Both the position numbers and the translations under genes were made by a program. This document shows positions 29,707 through 38,510 of a stretch of 64,000 bases of DNA, one piece after another. Below the pieces are notes generated by a model. The model was not told the origin of the DNA. It saw only the letters and a program-made list of their open reading frames with translations, and did no database searches. How positions within the stretch are numbered: position 1 is the first letter of the stretch; the number at the start of each line of letters is the position of its first letter. This DNA is from Streptomyces microflavus (lineage in GTDB: Bacteria > Actinomycetota > Actinomycetes > Streptomycetales > Streptomycetaceae), in contig NZ_BMUG01000004.1 of assembly GCF_014650075.1 (NCBI RefSeq), positions 643,213 through 707,212 on the forward strand. The letters are read 5' to 3'.

Positions 29707-30674
29707 CGGGACACCCCCAGCTTGGGGTTGAGCACGGATTCGATGGCGCGGCCGCAGAGCGTGAAGGCGAGGGCGACCACGGCGATGGCGAGTCCGGGCG
29801 GGGCGAGGTACCACCAGTTGCCGGAGCTGACCGCCCCCGCCTCACGGGCGTCCTGGAGCAGCCCGCCCCAGGAGACGATCGTCGGATCGCTGAGCCCGAG
29901 GAAGGCGAGGGTCGCTTCGGTGAGGATGGCGGTGGAGATCACCAGCGTGGTCTGGGCGAGCACCAGCGGCATCACATTGGGCAGCACATGGCGGGACATG
30001 ATGTGCCGGTGTCCGCCGCCGAGCGCCCGGGACCGCTCGATGTACGGGCGGGACTCGACGGAGAGCGTCTGCGCGCGGACCAGGCGGGCGGTGGTCGGCC
30101 AGGTCGTCACGCCGATCGCCAGGATGGTCGTCCAGATCGACCGGGAGAGGACCGTGGCCAGGGCGATGGCCAGAACGAGGGTCGGCATCACCAGGAACCA
30201 GTCCGTGACCCGCATGATGACGGTGGCGTACCAGCCCTTGAAGTGACCTGCGGTGATCCCGATCAGAGTGCCGATCGCCACGGAGAGGAAGGCGGCCAGC
30301 AGGCCGACCGTCAGCGAGACCCGGGTTCCCCAGAGCATCAGGGCGAGCAGGCTGCGTCCGAACTGGTCGGTCCCGAGGGGGAATTCACTGCTCGGCGCCT
30401 CCATCGGGCCGCCCGGAGCGTTGGTCACGCTCTGCGAGTCGGCCCCCACCAGCAGGGGGGCGGTCAGCGCGAGCAGGGCGATCACCGCCAGCACGGCGAG
30501 GCCGACGAGACCGGCCCGGTGTGTGCGGTACTGCCGCCAGAAGCGGAGGGCGGCCTGCCGCCTCCGGGCCCGGGCCAGCGCGCGCGGGCTGTCTCCCGGT
30601 ACGGTCCCGGGTTTCCCCGGGAGCCTCCCGTCGTCCGGCTTCTGCGGGTCGGACTTCTCCAGCGACGTCGTCAT
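29703..30674 (-). CDS. Oligopeptide/dipeptide ABC transporter permease (DppC type)
   Basis: 323 residues. An N-terminal cytoplasmic region of about 45 residues with many charges, then a first membrane helix (AGLVGLAVLAVIALLALTAPLL). The conserved permease core follows, with the EAA-like loop ERSRALGGGHRHIMSRHVLPNV facing the ATPases. Start overlaps the upstream permease stop (ATGA). Confidence 0.92.
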   Translation of the reverse strand: MTTSLEKSDPQKPDDGRLPGKPGTVPGDSPRALARARRRQAALRFWRQYRTHRAGLVGLAVLAVIALLALTAPLLVGADSQSVTNAPGGPMEAPSSEFPLGTDQFGRSLLALMLWGTRVSLTVGLLAAFLSVAIGTLIGITAGHFKGWYATVIMRVTDWFLVMPTLVLAIALATVLSRSIWTTILAIGVTTWPTTARLVRAQTLSVESRPYIERSRALGGGHRHIMSRHVLPNVMPLVLAQTTLVISTAILTEATLAFLGLSDPTIVSWGGLLQDAREAGAVSSGNWWYLAPPGLAIAVVALAFTLCGRAIESVLNPKLGVSR

Positions 30675-31762
30675 CGGCCCACCCGGGGATCCAGCAGCGG
30701 ATAGATCACATCGGCCAGCGTGTTCATCAGGATCACCGCGGAGGCGAAGACGAAGAACAGCGCCTGCACCAACGGCAGGTCGGGCACGCTGAGCGCCTGG
30801 TAGAACAGGCCGCCGAGCCCCGGCCAGGAGAACACCGTCTCCACCAGGATCGCCCCCGCCACCGTCGTACCGAGGTTCACGAAGAGCAGCGTCACCGTCG
30901 GCAGCATCGCGTTCGGCACGGCGTGCTTCCGGCGTACGAGATCGTCCCGCAGCCCCTTGGCGCGGGCGGTCGTCAGATAGTCGCTGCCCATCTCGTCGAG
31001 CAGCGAGGAGCGCATCACCAGCAGGGTGCGCGCGTACTCCACCGCGACGAGCGTGATGACGGGCAGCACCATGTGGTGGGCGATGTCGAGCACGCGGTCG
31101 AAGCCGGTGGTGGAACCGGACTCCATGCCGCCGGTCGGGAAGAGCCCCGGGATCGGGCCGATGCCCACCGACAGGGTGATGATGAGGAGCAGGCCCAGCC
31201 AGAACGAGGGCACCGAGTACAGCGTCAGCGCGAACGCGGTGTTGGTCCGGTCCCCGGCGGAGCCGTTGCGCCAGGCGGAGCGGGCACCGAGCCAGATGCC
31301 GAGCAGCGTGTAGATGACGAACGCCGTGCCGGTGAGCAGCAGGGTGGCGGGCAGCGCCTCGCCGATCTTGTCGATGACGGGGGCCCGGAACTGGTACGAC
31401 GTACCGAAGTCGCCGGTCAGAGCCTTGCCGCAGTACTGGGTGAACTGCTGCCAGAGCGGCAGGTCGAGCCCGAACTCACGGCGCATCGCCGCGATCTGTT
31501 CGGTCGACACCTGACGGCCGCCGGTCATCTCCTTGACCGGGTCGCCGGGGATCAGCCGGAAGAGGAAGAAGCTGGTGACGAGGACGGCGAAGAGGGAGAC
31601 GGCCGCCCCGGCCAGCTTGCCCGCCGCGTAACGGAGGTAGGCGGCCGTACTGCGGGAGCGCGGGGAGCGGGCCGGCGGCCCGGCCGGAGCCGGGCCGCCG
31701 GATTCGGTGCTCTCCACGCCCGCCGCGCCCTTCAGGAGCGCGGGAGTGCTTTCTGAGCTCAT
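30671..31762 (-). CDS. Oligopeptide/dipeptide ABC transporter permease (DppB type)
   Basis: 363 residues. The first helix (AAVSLFAVLVTSFFLFRLIPGDP) is the hallmark of the DppB family, and the EAA loop reads DYLTTARAKGLRDDLVRRKHAVPNA. An unusual N-terminal extension of about 40 charged residues precedes the first helix. It starts three bases after the stop of the binding protein, so the operon is tight. Confidence 0.92.
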   Translation of the reverse strand: MSSESTPALLKGAAGVESTESGGPAPAGPPARSPRSRSTAAYLRYAAGKLAGAAVSLFAVLVTSFFLFRLIPGDPVKEMTGGRQVSTEQIAAMRREFGLDLPLWQQFTQYCGKALTGDFGTSYQFRAPVIDKIGEALPATLLLTGTAFVIYTLLGIWLGARSAWRNGSAGDRTNTAFALTLYSVPSFWLGLLLIITLSVGIGPIPGLFPTGGMESGSTTGFDRVLDIAHHMVLPVITLVAVEYARTLLVMRSSLLDEMGSDYLTTARAKGLRDDLVRRKHAVPNAMLPTVTLLFVNLGTTVAGAILVETVFSWPGLGGLFYQALSVPDLPLVQALFFVFASAVILMNTLADVIYPLLDPRVGR

Positions 31763-31765
31763 GGA

Positions 31766-33643
31766 CTATTCACGGTCTTCCGCGGTGGAGCGGCGACGCA
31801 TGGCGAACAGCAGTCCGCCACCGGCGAGGACGACGACGGCGATCCCGACCCCGATGAGCACTCCGGTGGAGGAGCCACCGGAGTCGGAGGAACCGGACGA
31901 GGAGGCCCCGGCGGCCGGCACGGCCGACCACCAGCTCCAGTAACCGTCCTGGCCGTAGATGTTGCCCGCGGCCGACGGCATGGTGGTGATGGACTTGATG
32001 TGGTCGGTGCGGTAGGCCTCGACGGCATTCGGGTACGCCATGACGTTCATGTACCCGGTGTCGTACAGCCGCGACTCCAGTTGCCGGACAAGATCCGCCC
32101 GCTTGGCGGGGTCGTACTCCGCCAGTTGCTTCTTGTAGAGCTCGTCGTACTGCTTGTCGCAGATGAAGTTGTCGGTCGCGGCCGACTCCTTCGCCTTGGA
32201 CGGCAGCGCGGCACAGGTGTGGATCGACAGGACGAAGTCGGGGTCGGGGTTGACGGACCAGCCGTCGAAAGCGAGGTCGTACTCACCGGCGTACCAGGGG
32301 TCGGAGACGTTGTCGAGGCAGTCGACCTTCAGCCCGATGCCCTGCTCGCCCCACCACTCCTGGAGGTACTTGCCGATCGCCTTGTCGTTGGGGTCGGTGG
32401 CGTGGCAGAGGATACGGAAGTCGAGCGGCTTGCCGTCCTTGCCGACGCGCTTGCCCGCGCCGTTCTTCTTGTACCCGGCCTCGTCCAGCAGGGCGGCGGC
32501 CTTCACGGGGTCGTAGGAGAGCTTCTGACCGTCCGACGGCTTCCAGAAGTAGTCGGAGAAGCGCGGCGGGATGTACCCCTCGCCCTCGACGGCGTGGCCC
32601 TGGAAGACCTTGTCGATGATCGTCTTGCGGTCGACCGCCATGAACAGCGCGTGCCGCACCTTCTGGTCCAGCAGCGCCGGGTGGCCGTCGCCGAACTTCT
32701 TCCCGTCCTTGGTACGGGCTCCGGGGTTGACGGCGAGCGCGAAGAAGCGCCGGCCCGGGGCGTCGTTCACCTTGATGTCCGGGGCGCTCTCCAGCGAGGC
32801 GGACTGGGCCGGGGTCAGGCTGGGGCTGCCCGCGACGAAGGACACCTCGCCCTTGCGCAGGGCGGCGACGGCCGCGTCCTGGTCCTTGTAGTAGCGGAAG
32901 ACCAGCTCGTCGAACTTGGGCGACCCGCGCCAGAAGTCCTTGTTGGCCTTGAGCTTCACGAAGCTGTCGACCTTGTAGTCCGTCAGGATGAACGGGCCGT
33001 TCCCCACGACGGGGAAGTCCTTGTCGTTGTTGAACTTGGAGAAGTCACCGACCTTCTCCCAGACGTGCCGGGGCACGATCGGCACATCGAGCGCGGCCAT
33101 CGTGGCCTGTGGCTCCTTGAGCTCGATGACCAGCTTGTCCTTGCTGGGAGCGGTCACCTTCTCGAAGTTGCCGACGAAGCTCCCGTTGGAGGTGGCCGCG
33201 CCCTCGTCGGTCATCATCTTGTTGAACGTCCAGGCCGCGTCCTCGGCGGTGGCCTGCTGCCCGTCGGACCACTTCGAGTCCGGCCGGATCGTGTACGTCC
33301 ACGTCAGCTTGTCGGCGGACGGCTCCCACGCGGTGGCGAGCCCCGGGATCGCCTTGTTGTCCTTGGCGTCGTAGTTGGTCAGGTAGTCGTACATGAGCCG
33401 GTGGATGCTCGTGCTCAGCAGCCGCTGGGCGAGGAACGGGCTCAGCGAGTCGACACTCTGCGCCACGGCGACCGTGAGCGTCGTCTTTCCGCCGTCGGCG
33501 CGGGCTTCGGAGGGCGCGGGCGCGATCGGGTTTCCCGGGACGACGGCCCCGGCGGTGAGCGCCAGGGCGGCCGCGCCCGAGGCCAGCAAGGTGCGCAAGC
33601 GCCTGCCGGGCCGGGGGGTGCGGGAGGAAACTCTTGTGACCAT
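31766..33643 (-). CDS. Peptide ABC transporter substrate-binding protein (SBP family 5) with C-terminal membrane anchor
   Basis: 625 residues. An N-terminal export signal (RRLRTLLASGAAALALTAGAVV) is followed by a likely cleavage near SEARADG, without a lipobox cysteine. The body is a family 5 solute-binding protein (TLTVAVAQSVDSLSPF; GLATAWEPSADKLTWTYTIRPDSKWSDG). After a Ser/Gly-rich linker, a transmembrane helix at about 590-615 (TGVLIGVGIAVVVLAGGGLL) and MRRR tail anchor it. Gram-positive binding proteins are normally lipoproteins, so this C-terminal anchor is unusual. First gene of the operon; its promoter is at 33716-33744. Confidence 0.9.
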   Translation of the reverse strand: MVTRVSSRTPRPGRRLRTLLASGAAALALTAGAVVPGNPIAPAPSEARADGGKTTLTVAVAQSVDSLSPFLAQRLLSTSIHRLMYDYLTNYDAKDNKAIPGLATAWEPSADKLTWTYTIRPDSKWSDGQQATAEDAAWTFNKMMTDEGAATSNGSFVGNFEKVTAPSKDKLVIELKEPQATMAALDVPIVPRHVWEKVGDFSKFNNDKDFPVVGNGPFILTDYKVDSFVKLKANKDFWRGSPKFDELVFRYYKDQDAAVAALRKGEVSFVAGSPSLTPAQSASLESAPDIKVNDAPGRRFFALAVNPGARTKDGKKFGDGHPALLDQKVRHALFMAVDRKTIIDKVFQGHAVEGEGYIPPRFSDYFWKPSDGQKLSYDPVKAAALLDEAGYKKNGAGKRVGKDGKPLDFRILCHATDPNDKAIGKYLQEWWGEQGIGLKVDCLDNVSDPWYAGEYDLAFDGWSVNPDPDFVLSIHTCAALPSKAKESAATDNFICDKQYDELYKKQLAEYDPAKRADLVRQLESRLYDTGYMNVMAYPNAVEAYRTDHIKSITTMPSAAGNIYGQDGYWSWWSAVPAAGASSSGSSDSGGSSTGVLIGVGIAVVVLAGGGLLFAMRRRSTAEDRE

Positions 33644-33715
33644 GGACGGGGACCTCGCGTCATCACTCGCTTGAGAAGGCGGGTTGATCTCTGGTTCGCC
33701 AGCTGGTGAAGCGAA

Positions 33716-33744
33716 GGTTTATCAGCGGTCGCGAGGCTCGTCAA
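33716..33744 (-). promoter_or_regulatory. Vegetative promoter of the peptide ABC transporter operon
   Basis: On the minus strand TTGACG (33744-33739), 17 bases, TAAACC (33721-33716). This is a near-consensus primary sigma factor promoter, with predicted start of transcription about 65 bases before the binding-protein ATG. Confidence 0.65.
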
Positions 33745-33785
33745 CGGTCCGTCAAACCGCGTGTGGGCTGCGAAAACAGCCAAAA

Positions 33786-33815
33786 GGGCCCGCACCGCGC
33801 GAGCGGTACGGGCCC
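33786..33815 (-). terminator. Terminator of the EspI-like gene
   Basis: 13-bp stem with one mismatch (GGGCCCGCACCGC / GCGGTACGGGCCC). On the minus strand it ends in TTTT, giving a classic intrinsic terminator 24 bases after the gene's stop. Confidence 0.8.
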
Positions 33816-33839
33816 TCATTGGTTTAGACCTCTAACGCC

Positions 33840-36800
33840 TTACTGGTGAGGAGCCTGCGGCGGCTGCGGAGGCGTCTGCTGCCACCCCGCCGGATCCACC
33901 GGACCCTGCAGATCGGGCCGGCCTGCGGGGTTGTCCTGACCACCCGGCTGACCCTGCGGCGGGGCGGCCGGGGCCGGTCCACCCGTCTGGGCGTGCGGTC
34001 CACCCGGCCGGTCCTGCGGGGGGAGCGGCTGCTGCCACCCGTTCTGCGGGCCGGGCTGCGGGGGATAGGGCTGCTGCGGGGGCTGCGGAGCGCCCGGCTG
34101 TCCGGCCGACTGATATCCCCCGTACGGCGGCTGGGGCTGCTGTCCGGGGTAGGGCTGCTGGCCCTGGCCCGGCTGGCCCTGACCCTGGTGCACCGGCTGG
34201 CCCTGGTGTCCCGGCTGGCCCGGCTGACCGGGGTGCGGCTGCTGCTGGTAGGGCCGGCCGGGGGCGGGCTGCTGCGGTGCGTACGGCTGCTGACCGCCGG
34301 GGCCCGGCTGCTGCGGCGGGTAGGGCTGCTGCTGTCCCGGGTAGGGCTGGTGCTGGCCCTGCGCCGGCTGACCGGGGATCTGCTGACCGGGGATCTGCTG
34401 GCCCGGGGCCGGGTAGCCCTGCTGGCCCGGCATCGGCGGGGCGTACTGCGGGGGCGGGTTCTGGCCGTCCCCGGTCCACAGCCCCTGCTGCTGCTGGGCG
34501 CGCGCGAAGTCCTCCGCGACGAGGGCCGAGAGGTGGAAGTACGCCTCGCGGGTCTTGGGCCGCATCATGTCGAGGTCGACCTCGGCGCCCGCCGCCAGGT
34601 GCTCGTCGAACGGGACGACCACGACACCCCGGCAGCGCGTCTCGAAGTGCTGCACGATGTCGTCGACCTTGATCATCTTGCCGGTCTCGCGGACCCCGGA
34701 GATGACGGTGAGCGAACGCTGCACCAGGTCCGCGTACCCGTGCGCCGACAGCCAGTCCAGCGTGGTGGAGGCGCTGGAGGCGCCGTCGACCGAGGGCGTG
34801 GAGATGATGATCAGCTGGTCGGCGAGGTCCAGCACACCGCGCATGGCGCTGTAGAGGAGGCCGGTGCCCGAGTCGGTGAGGATGATCGGGTACTGCTTGC
34901 CGAGCACGTCGATCGCGCGCCGGTAGTCCTCGTCGTTGAACGCCGTGGAGACCGCCGGGTCCACGTCGTTGGCGATGATCTCCAGGCCGGAGGGCGCCTG
35001 CGAGGTGAACCGCCGGATGTCCATGTACGAGTTGAGGTACGGGATCGCCTGGACCAGGTCGCGGATGGTGGCCCCGGTCTCGCGCCGCACCCGTCGGCCG
35101 AGCGTGCCCGCGTCCGGGTTGGCGTCGATGGCGAGGATCTTGTCCTGCCGCTCGGTGGCCAGGGTCGAGCCCAGCGCGGTCGTCGTGGTGGTCTTGCCGA
35201 CCCCGCCCTTGAGGCTGATGACGGCGATCCGGTAGCAGGAGAGGACCGGTGTACGGATCAGCTCCAGCTTGCGCAGCCGCTCGGCCTCCTCCTTCTTCCC
35301 GCCCAGCTTGAACCGGGAGGCGGCGGAGGGGTTCCGGCTGCTCTTCGCCTTCTGCTTGCCCCTCACGAGCCGGTCGGAGGAGAGCTCGACGGCCGCCGTG
35401 TAGCCGAGGGGCGCACCCGGTACGGAACGCTCGCGCTGGTCGTGCGTGACCGGGGTGGGCCAGGCGCCGCCCGCGCGGGGGTCGACGGGTTGGCCCGGCT
35501 GGCCCTGGTGCTGCTGGCCGGGATGGGGCTGGTGACCGGGGTGCGGCTGCTGGCCGTGTGCGCCCGGCTGGCCCGGCTGCTGCTGGGCCGGGATGTGGGG
35601 CGGCTGGGGGCGGCCCTGCTGCTGGTACGGCTCCGGCTGCTGCGGGGCGGTCGGGGCGATGGGCGCGGGCAGGTTGGGAGTGGGCTGCGCCGGGAAGGGG
35701 GCCGGCTGCTGGTGCTGCTGGTGCTGCTGGTGCTGCTGGTGCTGCTGGTGCTGCTGGTGCTGCTGGGGTGCGTTGGGTTCCTGGGGCGGTTGGGCCTGCG
35801 GGAAGCCGTAGCCGCCTTGCGCGCCCTGCGGGGGCTGCTGCTGCTGGTGGTGTTGCTGCGGGAAGCCGTAGCCGCCTGCGCCCTGGGGGGCCTGGGGCGG
35901 CAGGGGTGCTCCTTGGCCGCCCTGACCGCCAGGTCCGCCCTGGCCGGGGAGCTGCTGGGGCTGCTGCGGCGCGTGGGGCTGCTGAGGGGCCTGCGGCGGC
36001 TGGGCCGCGTGCGGGAAGCCGTAACCGCCGGGGGCCTCGTGGGGCGGCACGGGGGCGGGCCACTGCGCCGCGGGCTGAGGGGCGGCGGGCTGCGGGGCGG
36101 CCGGCTGGAAGGCGGGCGGCAGCGGGGGGAGTGCGCCGCCCTCGGCGGGCGCGGACCAGGGCACCGGCGCGGCGGAGGCCTGCGGTCCGGGCAGGGCGGC
36201 GGGCGGGGCGTCCTGGGCAGCGGCGTCCTGCGGGGCGCCGTCGGCCTGGACACCTGCCTCGGTGCCGGAGCCGGTGCCGGTCCCCGTGCCTGCGTCGGAA
36301 TCGGGGGCCTGGTCGCCGTCCGTGCCGTTGTCCGCGCTGTCGTCCGGGGCGGGCACGTCGTCCGTGTCCGCCGGGTCCGGGGCGTCGGCGGAGTCCGCGA
36401 GCTTCGGGGCATCCGCGTCGGACGATGTGCCGGTGCCGGTGCCGGTGCCGGTTTCCGCGTGGGGGTCGGGGTCGGCGGTGGCGGAACCCGCGTCCGTACC
36501 GTCGGCTGCCGTCGAGCTCGTCTCCGTACCGGAGGAGGCCGAACCCGCCTCCGTACCGGAAGAGTTCGCCGCTGCCTCGCGCTCGGCGATCTCCCGCTGG
36601 AGGGCGGCCGGGGAGAACCGCATCGTGGCGCCGCTCTCCACATCGCCACCGCCGAACGGACCCGGGGCACCGGCCCCCTCGCCGGACGCGACCGGAGGGT
36701 TCGTCGCCCCCGGAACGACAGGCCCGACCGGATCGGCAGCCGGAGCGGCCGTCTCCGGAGCAGCCGACTCGGCCGCCGTCGGCACGGCAGGCTCGACGGG

Positions 36801-37094
36801 TGCCGGGGCAGGTGTGTTCGCGGGCGGAGCTGGAGGGGCGGGGGCCCAGTTGGGGTCGAAACCGCCCTGGGGCGGCTGCCCGGGCACGGACACCGGCGCC
36901 CCGTGCGGCGGCGGAGGCGGCGCCAAGTGGGAGCCGGCTCCCCCCGACGAGTCCCCCGCCGCGTTCTGCGTGTACCAGGCGGGAGGGGTGTAGTCGATGG
37001 TGAACTCACCCGTCATCTCGGCGGGATCCGCGTCGGACGACTCGTCGACGGGCGTGTTCCATCCGCCGCGGGTCTCGTCCCGATCGCTGTTCAC
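33840..37094 (-). CDS. EspI-like protein: Pro/Gln-rich regions around a ParA/MinD-type ATPase, ESX-associated
   Basis: 1084 residues. Residues 1-560 are low complexity (Pro, Gln, Ala, acidic patches) and include a His-Gln-Gln run from a 9-bp repeat. An ATPase domain follows, with [18 protein letters not shown] (deviant Walker A Lys629-Thr635) and [12 protein letters not shown] second Pro/Gln/Gly tail of about 200 residues completes it. The same plan is known in EspI of mycobacterial ESX-1 loci, a cytosolic ATPase that modulates secretion when energy is low. GTG start with AGGAGG five bases upstream. It lies downstream of bldB and eccE on the same strand, 329 bases from bldB. Confidence 0.8.
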   Translation of the reverse strand: MNSDRDETRGGWNTPVDESSDADPAEMTGEFTIDYTPPAWYTQNAAGDSSGGAGSHLAPPPPPHGAPVSVPGQPPQGGFDPNWAPAPPAPPANTPAPAPVEPAVPTAAESAAPETAAPAADPVGPVVPGATNPPVASGEGAGAPGPFGGGDVESGATMRFSPAALQREIAEREAAANSSGTEAGSASSGTETSSTAADGTDAGSATADPDPHAETGTGTGTGTSSDADAPKLADSADAPDPADTDDVPAPDDSADNGTDGDQAPDSDAGTGTGTGSGTEAGVQADGAPQDAAAQDAPPAALPGPQASAAPVPWSAPAEGGALPPLPPAFQPAAPQPAAPQPAAQWPAPVPPHEAPGGYGFPHAAQPPQAPQQPHAPQQPQQLPGQGGPGGQGGQGAPLPPQAPQGAGGYGFPQQHHQQQQPPQGAQGGYGFPQAQPPQEPNAPQQHQQHQQHQQHQQHQQHQQPAPFPAQPTPNLPAPIAPTAPQQPEPYQQQGRPQPPHIPAQQQPGQPGAHGQQPHPGHQPHPGQQHQGQPGQPVDPRAGGAWPTPVTHDQRERSVPGAPLGYTAAVELSSDRLVRGKQKAKSSRNPSAASRFKLGGKKEEAERLRKLELIRTPVLSCYRIAVISLKGGVGKTTTTTALGSTLATERQDKILAIDANPDAGTLGRRVRRETGATIRDLVQAIPYLNSYMDIRRFTSQAPSGLEIIANDVDPAVSTAFNDEDYRRAIDVLGKQYPIILTDSGTGLLYSAMRGVLDLADQLIIISTPSVDGASSASTTLDWLSAHGYADLVQRSLTVISGVRETGKMIKVDDIVQHFETRCRGVVVVPFDEHLAAGAEVDLDMMRPKTREAYFHLSALVAEDFARAQQQQGLWTGDGQNPPPQYAPPMPGQQGYPAPGQQIPGQQIPGQPAQGQHQPYPGQQQPYPPQQPGPGGQQPYAPQQPAPGRPYQQQPHPGQPGQPGHQGQPVHQGQGQPGQGQQPYPGQQPQPPYGGYQSAGQPGAPQPPQQPYPPQPGPQNGWQQPLPPQDRPGGPHAQTGGPAPAAPPQGQPGGQDNPAGRPDLQGPVDPAGWQQTPPQPPQAPHQ
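35706..35766 (-). repeat. 9-bp tandem repeat coding a His-Gln-Gln run
   Basis: CTGCTGGTG six times perfectly plus one partial copy (plus strand), read on the minus strand as repeated CAC-CAG-CAG. A site prone to slippage; copy number probably varies between strains. Confidence 0.95.
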
Positions 37095-37423
37095 TATGCC
37101 TCCTGGTGTGGTCGAGCACCCTTGTGCCGTGGTGGGTGGGGGCGACCGGTCTCATGGGCCCGGTACGCCCGGCTCTCCCCCTTGCGACGCGCACAACCCG
37201 CTCGCAGGTTTCTTCTGCCGCGCCCCACCCACCCTAATCGCCATCGGGCGAACTCCGGCAGGCCGTATCGCACGGCAAAGAACACCCCCCGGGCCACCTG
37301 CCGCTCACCGGCGAACCGAGTAGGGCAGAAGCGGAAGAGAGAGGCGGTCAATTCAGGTGATGTACGGACACGGCGAAGGGTGGCCGCCCGGTCGGGCAGC
37401 CACCCTCGCACCGCATACGACGC
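37095..37423. other. 329-bp intergenic region between the EspI-like gene and bldB
   Basis: Both neighbours read leftward, so this holds the bldB terminator (37378-37405) at its right end and presumably the EspI-like promoter. I see no convincing -35/-10 pair, no gene and no repeat in the middle. Confidence 0.5.
37378..37405 (-). terminator. Terminator of bldB
   Basis: GGGTGGCCGCCC-GGTC-GGGCAGCCACCC, a 12-position stem with one mismatch and a 4-base loop, 19 bases after the bldB stop. Confidence 0.75.
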
Positions 37424-37657
37424 CTACTTGAGGTCGAACTCACCGTCGCGGGCACCCAGGACGAACGCCCGCCACTCCGCCTCGGTGTACCGCAGGACGG
37501 TGTCCGGGTCCAGGGAGGAGCGCATCGCGACCGCACCCCCGGGCAGATGCGCGATCTCGACCCGCTCCTCGACGTCCTCGGTGCCGGGTGCGCTCAGCCA
37601 CTCCACGCCCGAGATGTCGAGAGCGTAGAGCTCGTCCTTTTCCTGCTGGGTGCCCAT
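37424..37657 (-). CDS. bldB: BldB, DUF397-family developmental regulator
   Basis: 77 residues from the ATG with AAGGGACG upstream. It matches the DUF397 pattern: GVEWLS, RVEIAHLPGGAVAMRSS and the ending YTEAEWRAFVLGARDGEFDLK. I recognise it as BldB, needed for aerial hyphae and antibiotic production in Streptomyces and known to affect its own transcription. DUF397 proteins usually sit beside a WhiJ-like helix-turn-helix gene; none is here. Instead it follows the ESX genes by 97 bases. The frame stays open upstream, so a longer form from a non-ATG start is possible. Tandem TCGAACTG repeats (37675-37690) lie just before the gene. Confidence 0.8.
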   Translation of the reverse strand: MGTQQEKDELYALDISGVEWLSAPGTEDVEERVEIAHLPGGAVAMRSSLDPDTVLRYTEAEWRAFVLGARDGEFDLK

Positions 37658-37674
37658 GCCGGCGTCCCTTCCGA

Positions 37675-37690
37675 TCGAACTGTCGAACTG
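37675..37690 (-). repeat. Tandem 8-bp repeat just upstream of bldB
   Basis: TCGAACTG twice head to tail, 18-33 bases before the bldB start codon, in the position of a 5' untranslated operator. Confidence 0.6.
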
Positions 37691-37754
37691 TGTGTCGTTG
37701 CGTGGTCCATGCTCCCTGGTGGGAGGGGCACATGTGATGCGAACGGGAGAGGAA

Positions 37755-38510
37755 TCAGTCCATCCGGCGAGCTGTGCCCAGCAGTCCGGTCTCCGCGTCC
37801 GTCGCACTCGTCATCACCCAGTGGTGGTCCCGGCCCGCCACCCAGAGCGTCACGCCGTCCGCCAGCGTCGGCAGCGCCTCGCTCTCGGCCCGTGCGAGCC
37901 CCAGGATCCGGCCGATCTGCTCCGCCTCGTCGGGCGAGACCCGCTGGATGCCCACGAGCGCCGAGGAGCGCATCAACCGGGGCGCCACGGGACTCAGATA
38001 GGGCAGCAGCGTCAGCACGGACTGCCAGGGGGAGGAGATCACCCGGCCGCGCGGCGGCCGCATGCCGCAGTCGCGGATCACCACCACGGGGCTGCCGACC
38101 GTCGCCCCGGTCGGCGGGACGCGCCCCACGTCGTACAGGGAGACGCACTCAAGTCCGGCGCCCGCCGCCTGCGCCAGCGTCGTCCAGGCCTGGACCCGCC
38201 CGGTCTCGACCGCCACCCGGGCACCCGTCCCGGCGGCGCGCAGCGCCAGCACCTGCGCCGTCCACAGGCCACCGATCAGCGTGACGTCGTACGGGACGGG
38301 CCGGTGGAACCCGATCAGCTGCGGGCGCCCCTCCGCGTCGTCGCCGATGATCACGCCGTCGTCGCCGACCGGGAGCGACAGGGCGCCCAGATGGCCGGTG
38401 AGCACGGTATGGCCCGCGTGGCGGGGGCCGAGCAGTCCGCGCCTGGCCCCGATCCGCTCCGTCACGCCGCCCGCCACCGCTGCTCCGCCTCTCCTCGATC
38501 CGCTCCTCAC
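37755..38510 (-). CDS. ESX-locus protein of unknown function
   Basis: 251 residues. No known family recognised. It has a nucleotide-binding-like first part (VTLIGGLWTAQVLALRAAGTGARVAVETGRVQAWTTL), a stretch VVVIRDCGMRPPRG and an alpha-helical end, with no clear membrane span. The GTG start overlaps the eccE stop by GTGA and follows GGGAGGAG, so it is co-translated with EccE and is probably a cytosolic partner of the secretion machine. bldB follows. Confidence 0.7.
   Translation of the reverse strand: MRSGSRRGGAAVAGGVTERIGARRGLLGPRHAGHTVLTGHLGALSLPVGDDGVIIGDDAEGRPQLIGFHRPVPYDVTLIGGLWTAQVLALRAAGTGARVAVETGRVQAWTTLAQAAGAGLECVSLYDVGRVPPTGATVGSPVVVIRDCGMRPPRGRVISSPWQSVLTLLPYLSPVAPRLMRSSALVGIQRVSPDEAEQIGRILGLARAESEALPTLADGVTLWVAGRDHHWVMTSATDAETGLLGTARRMD

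Noticed and set aside
35706..35766. CRISPR-like direct repeat
   Set aside because: Units are 9 bp without spacers and in frame within a coding region; it is a codon repeat.
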